Shown here one piece after another: positions 50,997 to 59,969 of a stretch of 64,000 nucleotides of DNA. Position numbers and translations under genes: made by a program. Under the pieces are notes generated by a model. It did not search any database and had not been told where the DNA came from. It saw only the letters and a list, made by a program, of their open reading frames with translations. Source of the DNA: JANQRA01 sp035762545 (lineage in GTDB: Bacteria > Actinomycetota > Acidimicrobiia > Spongiisociales > ZC4RG35); NCBI GenBank assembly GCA_035762545.1, contig DASTOM010000031.1, positions 5,194 to 69,193 on the forward strand. The letters run 5' to 3'. Within the stretch, counting starts at the first letter, position 1. Every line of letters begins with the position of its first letter.

Positions 50997-52039
50997 CCCT
51001 GGACGAAACTGGGGATGTCGAGGTCGTCGCCTCGCTCGCCGAACGGCTGAGGAGTCGACTCCTCACGGGTTTGAGGTCGATTGGCCCGGCGACGTCCCTC
51101 GAATCCGGCTGCGATGACAGTCACCTTCATCTCCTGTCCCAGGTCGTCGTCGATGATGGCACCGAAGATGATGTCTCCATCGCCATCGGCGTGGTCGGAA
51201 ACGACCCGCGCAGCCTCTGTGGCCTCATGAAGGGTCATGTTCGTGGGCCCGGAGACACTGAGCAGAACGCCCTTGGCACCGTCCATCGAAGACTCCAGCA
51301 TCGGTGACGCGATCGCACGTTCCGCAGCCTGTCGGGCACGATTCTCACCGGTGGCGCGCCCGATACCCATGACCGCGGAGCCGGCGTCGGCCATGATCGT
51401 CCGGACATCAGCGAAATCGACGTTGATGAGACCCGGTGTCGTGATCAGGTCAGTGATACCGGTGACCCCGCTCATCAGCACCTCGTCGGCGAGCCGGAAC
51501 GTCTCCGCCATCGGTGCAGACGGATCACCCACATCGAGCAGTCGGTCGTTGGGGATGACGATCAGCGTGTCGACGGCGTCCTTCAGGGAGTCGATGCCTT
51601 GCTCGGCATGGACGGCGCGTCGCCGTCCTTCGAATCCGAAGGGGCGGGTCACCACTCCGACCGTGAGTGCTCCCACCGAACGGGCGACCTCTGCAACGAC
51701 GGGGGCTCCACCGGTACCGGTGCCACCGCCCTCGCCGGCGGTGATGAAAACCATGTCCGAGCCCTTGAGGACCTCTTCGAGTTCGGCCCGGTGCTCTTCT
51801 GCGGCGGCACGACCGATCTCGGGGTTGGCGCCTGCGCCGAGACCACGAGTGACCTCACGTCCTATATCCAGTTTCACATCGGCGTCGGACATCAGCAATG
51901 CCTGGGCGTCGGTGTTGAGGGCGACGAATTCCACGCCACGCACCCCGGCTTCAACCATGCGGTTGACCGCATTGACCCCACCGCCACCTATTCCGACCAC
52001 CTTGATCACGGCGAGATACCCGCCACTTCCATTGCTCAC
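50993..52039 (-). CDS. ftsZ: Cell division GTPase FtsZ
   Basis: A 348-residue tubulin-like GTPase that forms the Z-ring. The tubulin signature GGGTGTG and the synergy loop NVDFADVRTIM are intact. The C-terminal linker is short (about 25 residues) and ends in the conserved peptide DDLDIPSFVQG that binds SepF. The GTG start has GGAGGA before it. Upstream lie repeated GTAGAGGTT elements. Confidence 0.97.
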   Translation of the reverse strand: MSNGSGGYLAVIKVVGIGGGGVNAVNRMVEAGVRGVEFVALNTDAQALLMSDADVKLDIGREVTRGLGAGANPEIGRAAAEEHRAELEEVLKGSDMVFITAGEGGGTGTGGAPVVAEVARSVGALTVGVVTRPFGFEGRRRAVHAEQGIDSLKDAVDTLIVIPNDRLLDVGDPSAPMAETFRLADEVLMSGVTGITDLITTPGLINVDFADVRTIMADAGSAVMGIGRATGENRARQAAERAIASPMLESSMDGAKGVLLSVSGPTNMTLHEATEAARVVSDHADGDGDIIFGAIIDDDLGQEMKVTVIAAGFEGRRRANRPQTREESTPQPFGERGDDLDIPSFVQG

Positions 52040-52076
52040 GAAATCCTCCAGAAACCGGTATCAGTCAAACGTTGAA

Positions 52077-52143
52077 GTAGAGGTTTACCGTTAGACCGAT
52101 TCAAAGTAAACCCCCAATGCCTAACCCTCATGTAGAGGTTGAC
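52077..52143 (-). promoter_or_regulatory. Repeated regulatory elements upstream of ftsZ
   Basis: GTAGAGGTTTAC (52077-52088) recurs as GTAGAGGTTGAC (52132-52143), exactly 55 bases apart. The distal copy is half of an imperfect palindrome AACCCTC-ATGTA-GAGGTT (52123-52140). GGTTTAC (52082-52088) and GTAAACC (52106-52112) form a further inverted repeat. A promoter or operator for ftsZ is likely. Confidence 0.55.
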
Positions 52144-52167
52144 TCAAGCAAAAGGTTACCGTGACGA

Positions 52168-53058
52168 TCAGTCATCCTCGGGCCCAACGTCCTGCTCCTC
52201 GCCACCTGCGGGCGGCTCGGAGTCCTCTGCCGACTCCCCGGAGCCAGACTCTGCTTCGACTGGCTGGTCCCCCTCCCCGGACTCATCGTCGGCGGTGGCC
52301 TCTGTCGCCTCCCCGGTGATATCCGGACCGCCGACAGCCGGGTTGGTCGGAGCGATGAGCACGATAGAGGCGCTCTCCGGCAGGTTCTGGCCGAGAAGTG
52401 CCTCGAGACCGAACGCTTTCTCCCTCATCTCCACCTCACGCCCCAGTCTGACCTCGTGGCCCCGGACACTCGCCCACAATTCGCCGTGGCGGTAGGTGAC
52501 CACGGTCTCCCTCGCCACCTGGGGCGAGAGATTTGCGAGAAACTGAACTGCCCCGATCAGCTCGCTCGAACCGGTTGCGGCGACCGCGGTCACGTGGGGC
52601 ATCTGGACCCGACCCAACTCGTCGCCGGGCACCTCTGCGGAGGGCAGAGCGACGCCATCGACGGCGCGACGGGACCAACCATCAGCCGTCTCGACCCATG
52701 CCACCGGCACACGTTCGACGATCGTGACCGTGACCCGGTTGGGCCACCCCATGGCGAGATCGGCATCTGCGATCCAGGGATCTTCGAGAAGGGCTGCCTC
52801 GGTCGCCGTCTCGCTGATCCGGATCATGGGGCTTCCCGCCATGACACCCATGTCGGCGAGGATGGTGTTGGCCGAGCTCACCGAGATCCCGGCCGTGTCG
52901 ACCTGGCGGACGCTGAGCCATGGCGAGAAGAGCAACCAGACGAGAGCGCCGACGACGAGCAGCCCCGCCAGGAACTTGAGCAGTCGTCCCACGTTCCTCT
53001 TGGCGATGTCCTCGGCGACCGTCTTGCGTCGCTCGATGAGTCTGGGATCGATGCTCAT
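52168..53058 (-). CDS. ftsQ: Cell division protein FtsQ with acidic C-terminal tail
   Basis: A 296-residue divisome protein with a short basic cytoplasmic N-terminus, one membrane helix (about 27-48), a POTRA domain (VRQVDTAGISVSSANTIL...MGWPNRVTVTIVERVPVAW) and a beta domain. The last roughly 65 residues are almost entirely Glu, Asp, Gly, Ser and Pro, longer than in typical members. The ATG overlaps the murB stop by 4 bases. The gap of 128 bases to ftsZ holds the latter's promoter elements. Confidence 0.92.
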   Translation of the reverse strand: MSIDPRLIERRKTVAEDIAKRNVGRLLKFLAGLLVVGALVWLLFSPWLSVRQVDTAGISVSSANTILADMGVMAGSPMIRISETATEAALLEDPWIADADLAMGWPNRVTVTIVERVPVAWVETADGWSRRAVDGVALPSAEVPGDELGRVQMPHVTAVAATGSSELIGAVQFLANLSPQVARETVVTYRHGELWASVRGHEVRLGREVEMREKAFGLEALLGQNLPESASIVLIAPTNPAVGGPDITGEATEATADDESGEGDQPVEAESGSGESAEDSEPPAGGEEQDVGPEDD

Positions 53059-53954
53059 TCCTCAAAGCCCACGAACTGGATTTCTGGCTCCAGATTGGTG
53101 CCTGTGGCCTCGAATACCGCGGCTTTCACTCGGGACACCAGCTCGTGGATGTCGTCGGAGCTGGCTCCGGGGCCGGCGACGAAGAAGTTGGCGTGTTTCT
53201 CTGAGACCGACACGTCACCGACCGCCAGTCCCTTGAGCCCCAGGCTGTCGATGATCTCGCCCGCGGTCGACCCCGGTGGGTTCTTGAACACGCTGCCGGC
53301 ATTGAACGTCCCACCCGGCTGGTTGTCCTTCCGCCATCGGGTGATCTCCCGCATGAGGTCGCTCCCCTGCCGGGGGTCCCCTTCTACCCCCTGGAACACC
53401 GCGGACAGGACCAACTGTGTCGATCCCACATTGGACTTCCGGTATGAGAGATCGAGATCCGATGCCGGGTATTCGGCTATGGCCCCACCGGCGAGTTCGG
53501 CGATCTCGACACTGGCGAGGAAGTCAACGGTCTCGGAGCCGAAGCATCCGGCGTTCTGACGTATCGCGCCGCCCACGGAACCGGGGACTCCCACCAAGAA
53601 CTCGAGCCCTCCGACACCGGCGGCCACCGACGCCCGTGCCACTTTTGGCAGTGGTGCTGCGGCACCGGCCGTAACCGTCAGGCCGTCGACGGCTATCTGG
53701 GAGAAATCGCCTCCGAGGCGGACTACGAGGCCGTCGAACCCACGGTCGGAGACGACCAGGTTCGAGCCTCGCCCCAGAACCAGGACAGGCAGCTCACCCG
53801 CCAGGCCGGTGGCGGTCAATTGCTCGACCTGGGTCCGGGTCTCCAGGGTGGCGACCAGTCGGGCGGGTCCACCAGCCTTGTAGGTGGTGAGGGGCCCAAG
53901 CGGGACGTTCTCCTCGAGGAAGCCCTGGGCGATGAGGCTGGCGACCGTGGTCAC
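53055..53954 (-). CDS. murB: UDP-N-acetylenolpyruvoylglucosamine reductase
   Basis: A 299-residue FAD enzyme that reduces UDP-GlcNAc-enolpyruvate to UDP-MurNAc with NADPH. It shows the FAD site (VLGRGSNLVVSDRGF), GVGGLEFLVGVPGSVGGA, the catalytic serine region NAGSVFKNP and the C-terminal glutamate (NLEPEIQFVG). GTG start, with 4-base overlaps with murC and ftsQ. Confidence 0.95.
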   Translation of the reverse strand: MTTVASLIAQGFLEENVPLGPLTTYKAGGPARLVATLETRTQVEQLTATGLAGELPVLVLGRGSNLVVSDRGFDGLVVRLGGDFSQIAVDGLTVTAGAAAPLPKVARASVAAGVGGLEFLVGVPGSVGGAIRQNAGCFGSETVDFLASVEIAELAGGAIAEYPASDLDLSYRKSNVGSTQLVLSAVFQGVEGDPRQGSDLMREITRWRKDNQPGGTFNAGSVFKNPPGSTAGEIIDSLGLKGLAVGDVSVSEKHANFFVAGPGASSDDIHELVSRVKAAVFEATGTNLEPEIQFVGFEE

Positions 53955-55309
53955 GGCCGTGCTCCCAGAAGCGGCGCCAACTCGCCGTGGAGCAGGGTGA
54001 TGTCCCCCGCCCCCAGGCTCAGCACCAAGTCGCCGGATTCGAGGAGCGGCTCGATGAAGTTGGCCACGTCGTAACGATGTGGCACATAGTGGACCGTGCC
54101 ACCGGCCGCCCGTACTGCATCTGCGACGAGTTCCCCCGTCACCCCGGGCACCGGCGCTTCCCGTGCCCCGAAGACATCCGTGACCACCGCCACGTCGGCC
54201 CGGGCCAGTGCGGCCCCAAACTCTGTCGAGAAGCGCTCGGTGCGTGAGTAGAGATGTGGCTGGAACACGGCCCAGATCCGGCCCGGCGTCGATCCCGACG
54301 CCGCATCCAGAACCGCCGCGACCTCCGTTGGATGGTGGGCGTAGTCGTCGATCAGGATCACTCCCGACACGGTGCCCTTGTGGTCCCAGCGCCTACCGAC
54401 ACCGCGGTAGCCGGCGATAGCCTCGGCAGTCTCTCCCAGATCACGGCCGAGGTCGACGAGCAGTGCGATCGCACCGCTGGCGTTGAGGGCGATATGCCGT
54501 CCCGGCTGTCCCAGGTTGACCCGGACCGATCCCGGTCCTCCGGTGAGGGTGAAGTCGGTGTGGCCATCGCGGATCACGTGGTCGGTTATCACCCAGTCGG
54601 CGGAGGGGTCGAAGCCGTACGTCGTCGCACCCACGGCCTCCCCGACCCGTCGCGATCCCGGATCGTCGGCGCAGACTACGACGGGCCCGGCGACAGCGGA
54701 GGCGACACCGCTGAAACTGGCTTCGAGCTCGGCTGCGTCACCGAAATGGTCGACGTGCTCGTGTTCGACGTTGGTGACGACCAGACCGGCGAGGTCGAGA
54801 CTCTCGAATGTGCGAAAGGCCTCATCGGCCTCGAGAACGAGCAGATCGTCGGTTCCGTAGTGGCCATTCGTGCCCAGATCGACCAGGTCGCCTCCGACGA
54901 TGAAGGAGGGGTCCTCTCCCATGCGACGCAAGGCCGTGACCAGCATCGCGGTCGTCGTCGTCTTCCCGTGAGTCCCGGTGGCGCCGATGGTGGGGACCCC
55001 TCCGGTGATGGCGGCGAGCAACTCGGGGCGGCGCCAGACCGGTAGACCCCGGTTGCGCGCCTCCGTCAACTCCTCGTCGTAATCGGGAACCGCCGAGGAA
55101 GCCACGACCAGGCCCGCACCTACGACTTTCTCGGGATGGTGGCCTATTGCGACGTCGACGTCGAGGTCGGCGAGCGCCTGAACCGCCGCTCCCCATCTGA
55201 GGTCGGTACCAGACACCTCGTGGCCGCTGGCGACGAGGAGCTTGGCGATGGCGCTCATGCCCGCACCGCCGATCCCAACGATGTGGACACGACCCTCTGG
55301 GAGACTCAT
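53951..55309 (-). CDS. murC: UDP-N-acetylmuramate-L-alanine ligase
   Basis: A 452-residue Mur ligase adding the first residue of the stem peptide. GIGGAGMSAIA is the N-terminal UDP-binding loop; GATGTHGKTTTTAML is the ATP P-loop; LEADEAFRTF and VVTNVEHEHVDHFG contain conserved acidic and His ligands. It has the length of the family. Overlaps murG and murB by 4 bases each. Confidence 0.96.
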   Translation of the reverse strand: MSLPEGRVHIVGIGGAGMSAIAKLLVASGHEVSGTDLRWGAAVQALADLDVDVAIGHHPEKVVGAGLVVASSAVPDYDEELTEARNRGLPVWRRPELLAAITGGVPTIGATGTHGKTTTTAMLVTALRRMGEDPSFIVGGDLVDLGTNGHYGTDDLLVLEADEAFRTFESLDLAGLVVTNVEHEHVDHFGDAAELEASFSGVASAVAGPVVVCADDPGSRRVGEAVGATTYGFDPSADWVITDHVIRDGHTDFTLTGGPGSVRVNLGQPGRHIALNASGAIALLVDLGRDLGETAEAIAGYRGVGRRWDHKGTVSGVILIDDYAHHPTEVAAVLDAASGSTPGRIWAVFQPHLYSRTERFSTEFGAALARADVAVVTDVFGAREAPVPGVTGELVADAVRAAGGTVHYVPHRYDVANFIEPLLESGDLVLSLGAGDITLLHGELAPLLGARP

Positions 55310-56385
55310 CTCGCCGCCTCGATCATCACGTTGGCGATGGTAAGAGCGGCCTCGGGTTTGGCGAGCGCGGCGGTGGCGGATGCCATGGTGGCGAGACGGT
55401 CCTCGTCTGCGATCAGACCCTCGAGAAAGCCGCCGAGCCTGGCGAGATCGGCTTGTGCCACCACTTCAGCTGCGCCGATCCTGACCAGAGCCGTGGCGTT
55501 CTCCGTTTGGTGCCCACCCGATCCGAAGTCACCGGGTACCAGGATCGAAGGGGTGGCCGTAGCGGTCAACTCGGCCACAGCCCCACCGGCACGTGCCACC
55601 ACGAGGTCGGATGCGGCGTAGAACAGCTCCATCCGGTCTTCGAACCCTCGACGGACCCACCTGACGCTCGGATGGGCATCCCGACTGTCCATCTCGTCGA
55701 GATGGGCCGCTCCCGTGAGATGGACGACGTTGACCTCGGGGCCGCTCCAAGTGCTCAGACAATCGGCTATCGCCTCATTTATGGCACCAGCGCCGAGCGA
55801 GCCGCCGAAGACTCCGACGGTCCTCCGGTCGGGGTCGAGGCCAAAGTGGTCGTGGGCCGTGGGTGAGAGCCCGGCTCGGTCGAAGGTCCAGAAGGCCTCC
55901 CGCACCGGGTTCCCGGTCCACTCGGCTCCCGGCAGACCTCTCGTCTCGGGGAAGGACGTGAAGGTGCGTCGCGCCCACCGAGCCGCGATGCGGTTGGCCA
56001 GCCCGGCTCCGGCGTTCTGTTCGGCGTTGAAGAGTGGCACCCGGTTGCGTCGTGCTGCGAGACCGGCCGGCACGGTGACGTATCCGCCCATGCCGAGGAC
56101 GACTCTGACCTTGCGGTCCTCGATCTCGGAGGAGATTGCGTTTCGGGCGCGCGCCACGACTCCGGGGATGCGGGCGTTCTGGAGGGTCAGTGATCGTTTC
56201 AGACCGGCCAGCTCGACACTGAAGAAGTGAAAGCCGTGATCCGGGTACACCTCGGCCTCGAGTCGGTCCCCCCCGACGTACATCACGTCTTCCTGGGCGA
56301 CACCGAGTTCGAGCAGGGCCTCACCGACTGCGAGCCCGGGAAACACGTGACCCCCCGTCCCCGCGGCCGCGATCAGGTAGGTCAT
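55306..56385 (-). CDS. murG: UDP-GlcNAc:lipid I N-acetylglucosaminyltransferase
   Basis: A 359-residue GT-B glycosyltransferase converting lipid I to lipid II at the inner membrane face. The loops AAGTGGHVFPGLA, GMGGYVTVPA, GGSLGAGAINEA and the C-terminal site (ARAGGAVAELTA, GHQTENA) are visible. The ATG at 56385 has GAGGGG before it and lies 10 bases after the ftsW stop. Confidence 0.96.
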   Translation of the reverse strand: MTYLIAAAGTGGHVFPGLAVGEALLELGVAQEDVMYVGGDRLEAEVYPDHGFHFFSVELAGLKRSLTLQNARIPGVVARARNAISSEIEDRKVRVVLGMGGYVTVPAGLAARRNRVPLFNAEQNAGAGLANRIAARWARRTFTSFPETRGLPGAEWTGNPVREAFWTFDRAGLSPTAHDHFGLDPDRRTVGVFGGSLGAGAINEAIADCLSTWSGPEVNVVHLTGAAHLDEMDSRDAHPSVRWVRRGFEDRMELFYAASDLVVARAGGAVAELTATATPSILVPGDFGSGGHQTENATALVRIGAAEVVAQADLARLGGFLEGLIADEDRLATMASATAALAKPEAALTIANVMIEAAR

Positions 56386-56395
56386 CCATCGCCCC

Positions 56396-57604
56396 TCACC
56401 CGGAGCTTCCGGATTGAGTGGCGACCGGTTTGGCCGGGGCGGGCCCTCTTCCGTTCTGGGCGATATTGACCAGGATGCCGATGGCACCCATGGACACCGC
56501 GAGCGCGGTCGACCCGTAGGAGACGAATGGCAGGGCGATGCCGGTGATGGGGAGGACGCCGAGAACCCCGCCGATGTTCACGAGGGCCTGGAACGACAGC
56601 CAGACCGTGATCCCGGAAGCCACCATCCGGCCGAATCGATCCGGGGCCCTCACCGCCACGACCCAACCAGCGGCGGCGAGTGCGATGAACAGTGCGATGA
56701 CCGTGAGGCCACCGACGAGACCGGTCTCCTCACCGATGATGGCGAAGATGAAGTCGGTGTGCGCGTTGGGCAGATAGAACCACCGTGCTCGTGAAGCACC
56801 GAGCCCAACGCCGAACACCCCACCGTTCCCCAACGCGTAGTAGCCCTGGATCACCTGATAACCGTCACCGGACGGGTCGGCGTACGGGTCGAGGAACGAA
56901 TCGATCCGGCTGGCTCGATAGTCGGCCTCGAACGCCAGATACGTCGTGGCCAGAACGGCCAACAGCCCGAGGACGAGGACGAATTTCATCGGGACGTCGG
57001 AAGCCACGATCACGGCGAGGGCCGCAGCTCCGATGATGATCAGCGTGCCGAGATCCGGCTGGCGAATGACGAGGACGCCCACGACCCCGAGCGTCGCTGC
57101 CACCGGGACGATGAAATGGGCGAAGCTGGTGAGCAGCTTCGCCTTCTTCTCGAGGAGGTAGGCCAGGACGAACACCACCGACACCTTGGCCAGCTCGGAA
57201 GGCTGGAACGACGTCAGTCCAGGGAGACTCAGCCATCTCGTGGCTCCCCCCTCGGTGATTCCTCTCACTTCCACCGCGATCAGCAGACCCACCGTGGCCA
57301 GGAAAGCGGGGAACGCCAGTCGTCGGTAGATCCTGTAGGGGACCCGGGAGGCGACCAGCAGTGCCAACGTCCCCAGGCCGACGCCCACCAGCTGACGTTT
57401 CAGGAACCGCCACTGATCCTGGGATTCCGTCTGGTTGAGAGCGTATGCCGACGAGGCGGACATGGTCACACCCAGACCCACCACGACCAGGACCACGACC
57501 AGGACGAGAAGGGTCGTTGTGGCGCGATCATTCACCTTCTGACGGGCCAGTTTGTCGCGCGCCGCGGCGCGGACCTTGGCCAGTGAAGTGACGTTGGCGG
57601 TCAT
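56396..57604 (-). CDS. ftsW: Septal peptidoglycan glycosyltransferase FtsW (SEDS)
   Basis: A 402-residue SEDS polymerase with about ten membrane helices. SFQPSELAKVSVVFVLAYLL and the closing FVSYGSTALAVSMGAIGILVNI are diagnostic. It polymerises lipid II together with the FtsI-type PBP encoded in the same cluster. It overlaps murD by 4 bases (ATGA). The N-terminus is extended by about 25 basic residues. Confidence 0.95.
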   Translation of the reverse strand: MTANVTSLAKVRAAARDKLARQKVNDRATTTLLVLVVVLVVVGLGVTMSASSAYALNQTESQDQWRFLKRQLVGVGLGTLALLVASRVPYRIYRRLAFPAFLATVGLLIAVEVRGITEGGATRWLSLPGLTSFQPSELAKVSVVFVLAYLLEKKAKLLTSFAHFIVPVAATLGVVGVLVIRQPDLGTLIIIGAAALAVIVASDVPMKFVLVLGLLAVLATTYLAFEADYRASRIDSFLDPYADPSGDGYQVIQGYYALGNGGVFGVGLGASRARWFYLPNAHTDFIFAIIGEETGLVGGLTVIALFIALAAAGWVVAVRAPDRFGRMVASGITVWLSFQALVNIGGVLGVLPITGIALPFVSYGSTALAVSMGAIGILVNIAQNGRGPAPAKPVATQSGSSG

Positions 57605-58896
57605 TCCCTGTCAGCTCCCAGTCTCTCGTGAACCAGCTCGGCGAAACGGTCTCCGCGAGCCCCGTACGAGGTGAACTGATCGAAGCTGGCACACGCCGGG
57701 GCGAGGAGCACGGTGTCACCGGGCACGGCGAGACCTGCGGCGACCTCGACGGCGATCTCCATGGTGCCGGCCAGACGACCTCTCTCCCCGGCCGCCTCGA
57801 CCAGGACCGGGCCGGCCTCCCCGATACCGATGACCATCTTCACGTTGCTCTCGTCGGTGACCGGGCTGAGGTCGATGCCCTTGGCCAGACCCCCTGCGAT
57901 CAGGATCACGGGGCCGTGCGATCTGATCGATGCAACGGCGGCGTGCGGGTTGGTCGCCTTGGAGTCGTCCACCCAGGAGACTCCACCGCGTTCGGCGATC
58001 AACTGACGACGATGAGCGCCCGGTTGAAAGTGGATCGCACCGGAGGCGACACCTTCTGCGCTGGCGCCCATCCTTCGAGCCAGAGCAGCGGCGCAGGACA
58101 GATTGACGAGGTGGATCGGATCACGAGACACGAGCTCGCCTGCGTCGATCGCCACGTCGCCAATGACGAGGTTGCGTCCGTCGTAGCCACCACCGCCCTC
58201 GGGAATGCGATGGCCCGAGACCGGGAACAGCTCGGATGTCGCCGTCTCGGCCAACCGTGACGCGCCTTCGTCGTCGGCGTCGTAGACGAGGAGGTCGCTG
58301 GAGGTCTGGTTGGCGAAGATCTTCGCCTTGGCCGCGGCATAGGCATAGGCGGATCCGTGCCAATCGAGATGGTCGACGGCGACGTTCGTTATGGCTGCCG
58401 CCTCGGGGTGGAACTCCTCGGTGAACCGGAGCTGGAAGCTGGACACCTCGACGACGAGGGCGTCGTAGTGGTCGGTCGTGAAATCGGACAGAGGCGCACC
58501 GATGTTGCCGGTGGCGGGTGCATCGAGACCGCTGGCATCGAGCATGGCCGCCGTCGCCTCGGTGACGCTCGTCTTGCCGTTGGTACCAGTGACGGCGGCG
58601 ATGGGGCTCTTCACGTGGCGGTAGGCGAATTCGATCTCACTGCAGATCGGGATACCTGATTCGAGGACCTCGACGACCGGGTGGGAGCGCTCGGGGAACC
58701 CGGGACTGGCGATCACGAGATCGACGCCGTGGAGGAGGATCGGGTCCCACGACCCGGAGGCGACGCCGACCCCGGGCTCGACCGGTGCCGACACGAGACT
58801 CTCGTCGTAGACCGTGACGGTCATGCCCAACTGAAGGGCGAGCCTGGCGGCGGAACGGCCCGACACACCGGCTCCGAGGATGAGAGCACGGGTCAC
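57601..58896 (-). CDS. murD: UDP-N-acetylmuramoylalanine-D-glutamate ligase
   Basis: A 431-residue Mur ligase that adds D-Glu. Start GTG 58896 overlaps the mraY stop as GTGA; the longer upstream frame lies inside mraY. The N-terminal loop is LGAGVSGRSAARL, the ATP P-loop is VTGTNGKTSVT, the central motif is NVAVDHLDWHGS, and the C-terminal domain carries DDSKATNPHA. Length is usual for the family. Confidence 0.96.
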   Translation of the reverse strand: MTRALILGAGVSGRSAARLALQLGMTVTVYDESLVSAPVEPGVGVASGSWDPILLHGVDLVIASPGFPERSHPVVEVLESGIPICSEIEFAYRHVKSPIAAVTGTNGKTSVTEATAAMLDASGLDAPATGNIGAPLSDFTTDHYDALVVEVSSFQLRFTEEFHPEAAAITNVAVDHLDWHGSAYAYAAAKAKIFANQTSSDLLVYDADDEGASRLAETATSELFPVSGHRIPEGGGGYDGRNLVIGDVAIDAGELVSRDPIHLVNLSCAAALARRMGASAEGVASGAIHFQPGAHRRQLIAERGGVSWVDDSKATNPHAAVASIRSHGPVILIAGGLAKGIDLSPVTDESNVKMVIGIGEAGPVLVEAAGERGRLAGTMEIAVEVAAGLAVPGDTVLLAPACASFDQFTSYGARGDRFAELVHERLGADRE

Positions 58897-59969
58897 AGGA
58901 TCCCCTCCAGCATCAGGAAGTCGCCGTAGAAGAATCCGAGGCCCAGGGCCACACCGATGCCGGTGAGGATCCAGAACCGGATGACGACAGTCGTCTCCGG
59001 CCAGCCTCCGAGGTCGAAGTGGAAGTGCAGCGGGGACATTCGGAGGACCCGCTTGCCCGTGAGCTTGAAACTGGCCACCTGGGCGATGACCGAGACGGTC
59101 TCGGCCACGAAGATGGCGCCGATCAGGGCCAGCAGCAGTTGGGTGTTGCTCAAGAGGGCGAGAGCGGCGAGCAGGCCGCCGATCCCCTGGCTCCCCACGT
59201 CGCCCATGAAGATCTTGGCAGGCGGTGCGTTCCACCAGAGAAAGCCGAGGAGTGCCCCGAACATCGCAGCCGAGATCATCGCCAGCTCCAGTGGTGACAG
59301 CGCTTCGTAAATGGCATCGGGTCGGAAGGCGTCGGAGTTCCTGTACTGCCAGAAGGCGATGATCGTGTAAGCGCCGACCACGAGCGCCGAGGACCCGGCG
59401 GCGAGGCCGTCCATCCCGTCGGCCAGGTTCACACCGTTGGCCGCCCCGGTCAGCATGAGCAGCACCCAGACCACGAAGAAGGGGCCGAGGTCCCAGGACT
59501 CACCGAGCGGTCGGACGAAGGAGATCTCGGTGATGATCCCCTCCTTGGTGGCGAAGAATGCAAAGAGGGCGGCGATCCCGATCTGGCCGCCGAACTTGGC
59601 GGTCTTGGACAGCCCGAGACTTCGCTGGCGGGAGTACTTGATCCAGTCGTCGAGGAGCCCGACCACCGCCATGCCCACCAGGGCGAGAACGGCGAGCCAG
59701 CCTCCAGGGCCGAACGGTCGGAAGCTGACGCTGAACCCCGCCTCCGGTGTCCACACCTGGACATGGGCGAGTAGCCAACCGATGACGGCAGCGCTCACGA
59801 AGACGATCCCTCCCATCGTGGGGGTTCCCTGCTTGTGGGCGTGCTGCCCCTGGATGTCCTCCTGGATGAACTGGCCGATCTCGCGACGACGCAGGATCCG
59901 GATGGCGTGGGGCGTGCCGAAGATCGACAGGAGCAGACCGAGGGCCGCGGCGATCAGAAGGGCGATCAC
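58893..59969 (-). CDS. mraY: Phospho-N-acetylmuramoyl-pentapeptide-transferase
   Basis: A 358-residue enzyme with ten membrane helices that makes lipid I from UDP-MurNAc-pentapeptide and undecaprenyl phosphate. GTPTMGGIVF, LLDDWIKYSRQRSLGLS (Asp pair), NGVNLADGMDGLAAG and MGDVGSQGIGG are the hallmark motifs. GTG start overlaps the murE stop by 4 bases. Confidence 0.96.
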   Translation of the reverse strand: MIALLIAAALGLLLSIFGTPHAIRILRRREIGQFIQEDIQGQHAHKQGTPTMGGIVFVSAAVIGWLLAHVQVWTPEAGFSVSFRPFGPGGWLAVLALVGMAVVGLLDDWIKYSRQRSLGLSKTAKFGGQIGIAALFAFFATKEGIITEISFVRPLGESWDLGPFFVVWVLLMLTGAANGVNLADGMDGLAAGSSALVVGAYTIIAFWQYRNSDAFRPDAIYEALSPLELAMISAAMFGALLGFLWWNAPPAKIFMGDVGSQGIGGLLAALALLSNTQLLLALIGAIFVAETVSVIAQVASFKLTGKRVLRMSPLHFHFDLGGWPETTVVIRFWILTGIGVALGLGFFYGDFLMLEGIL

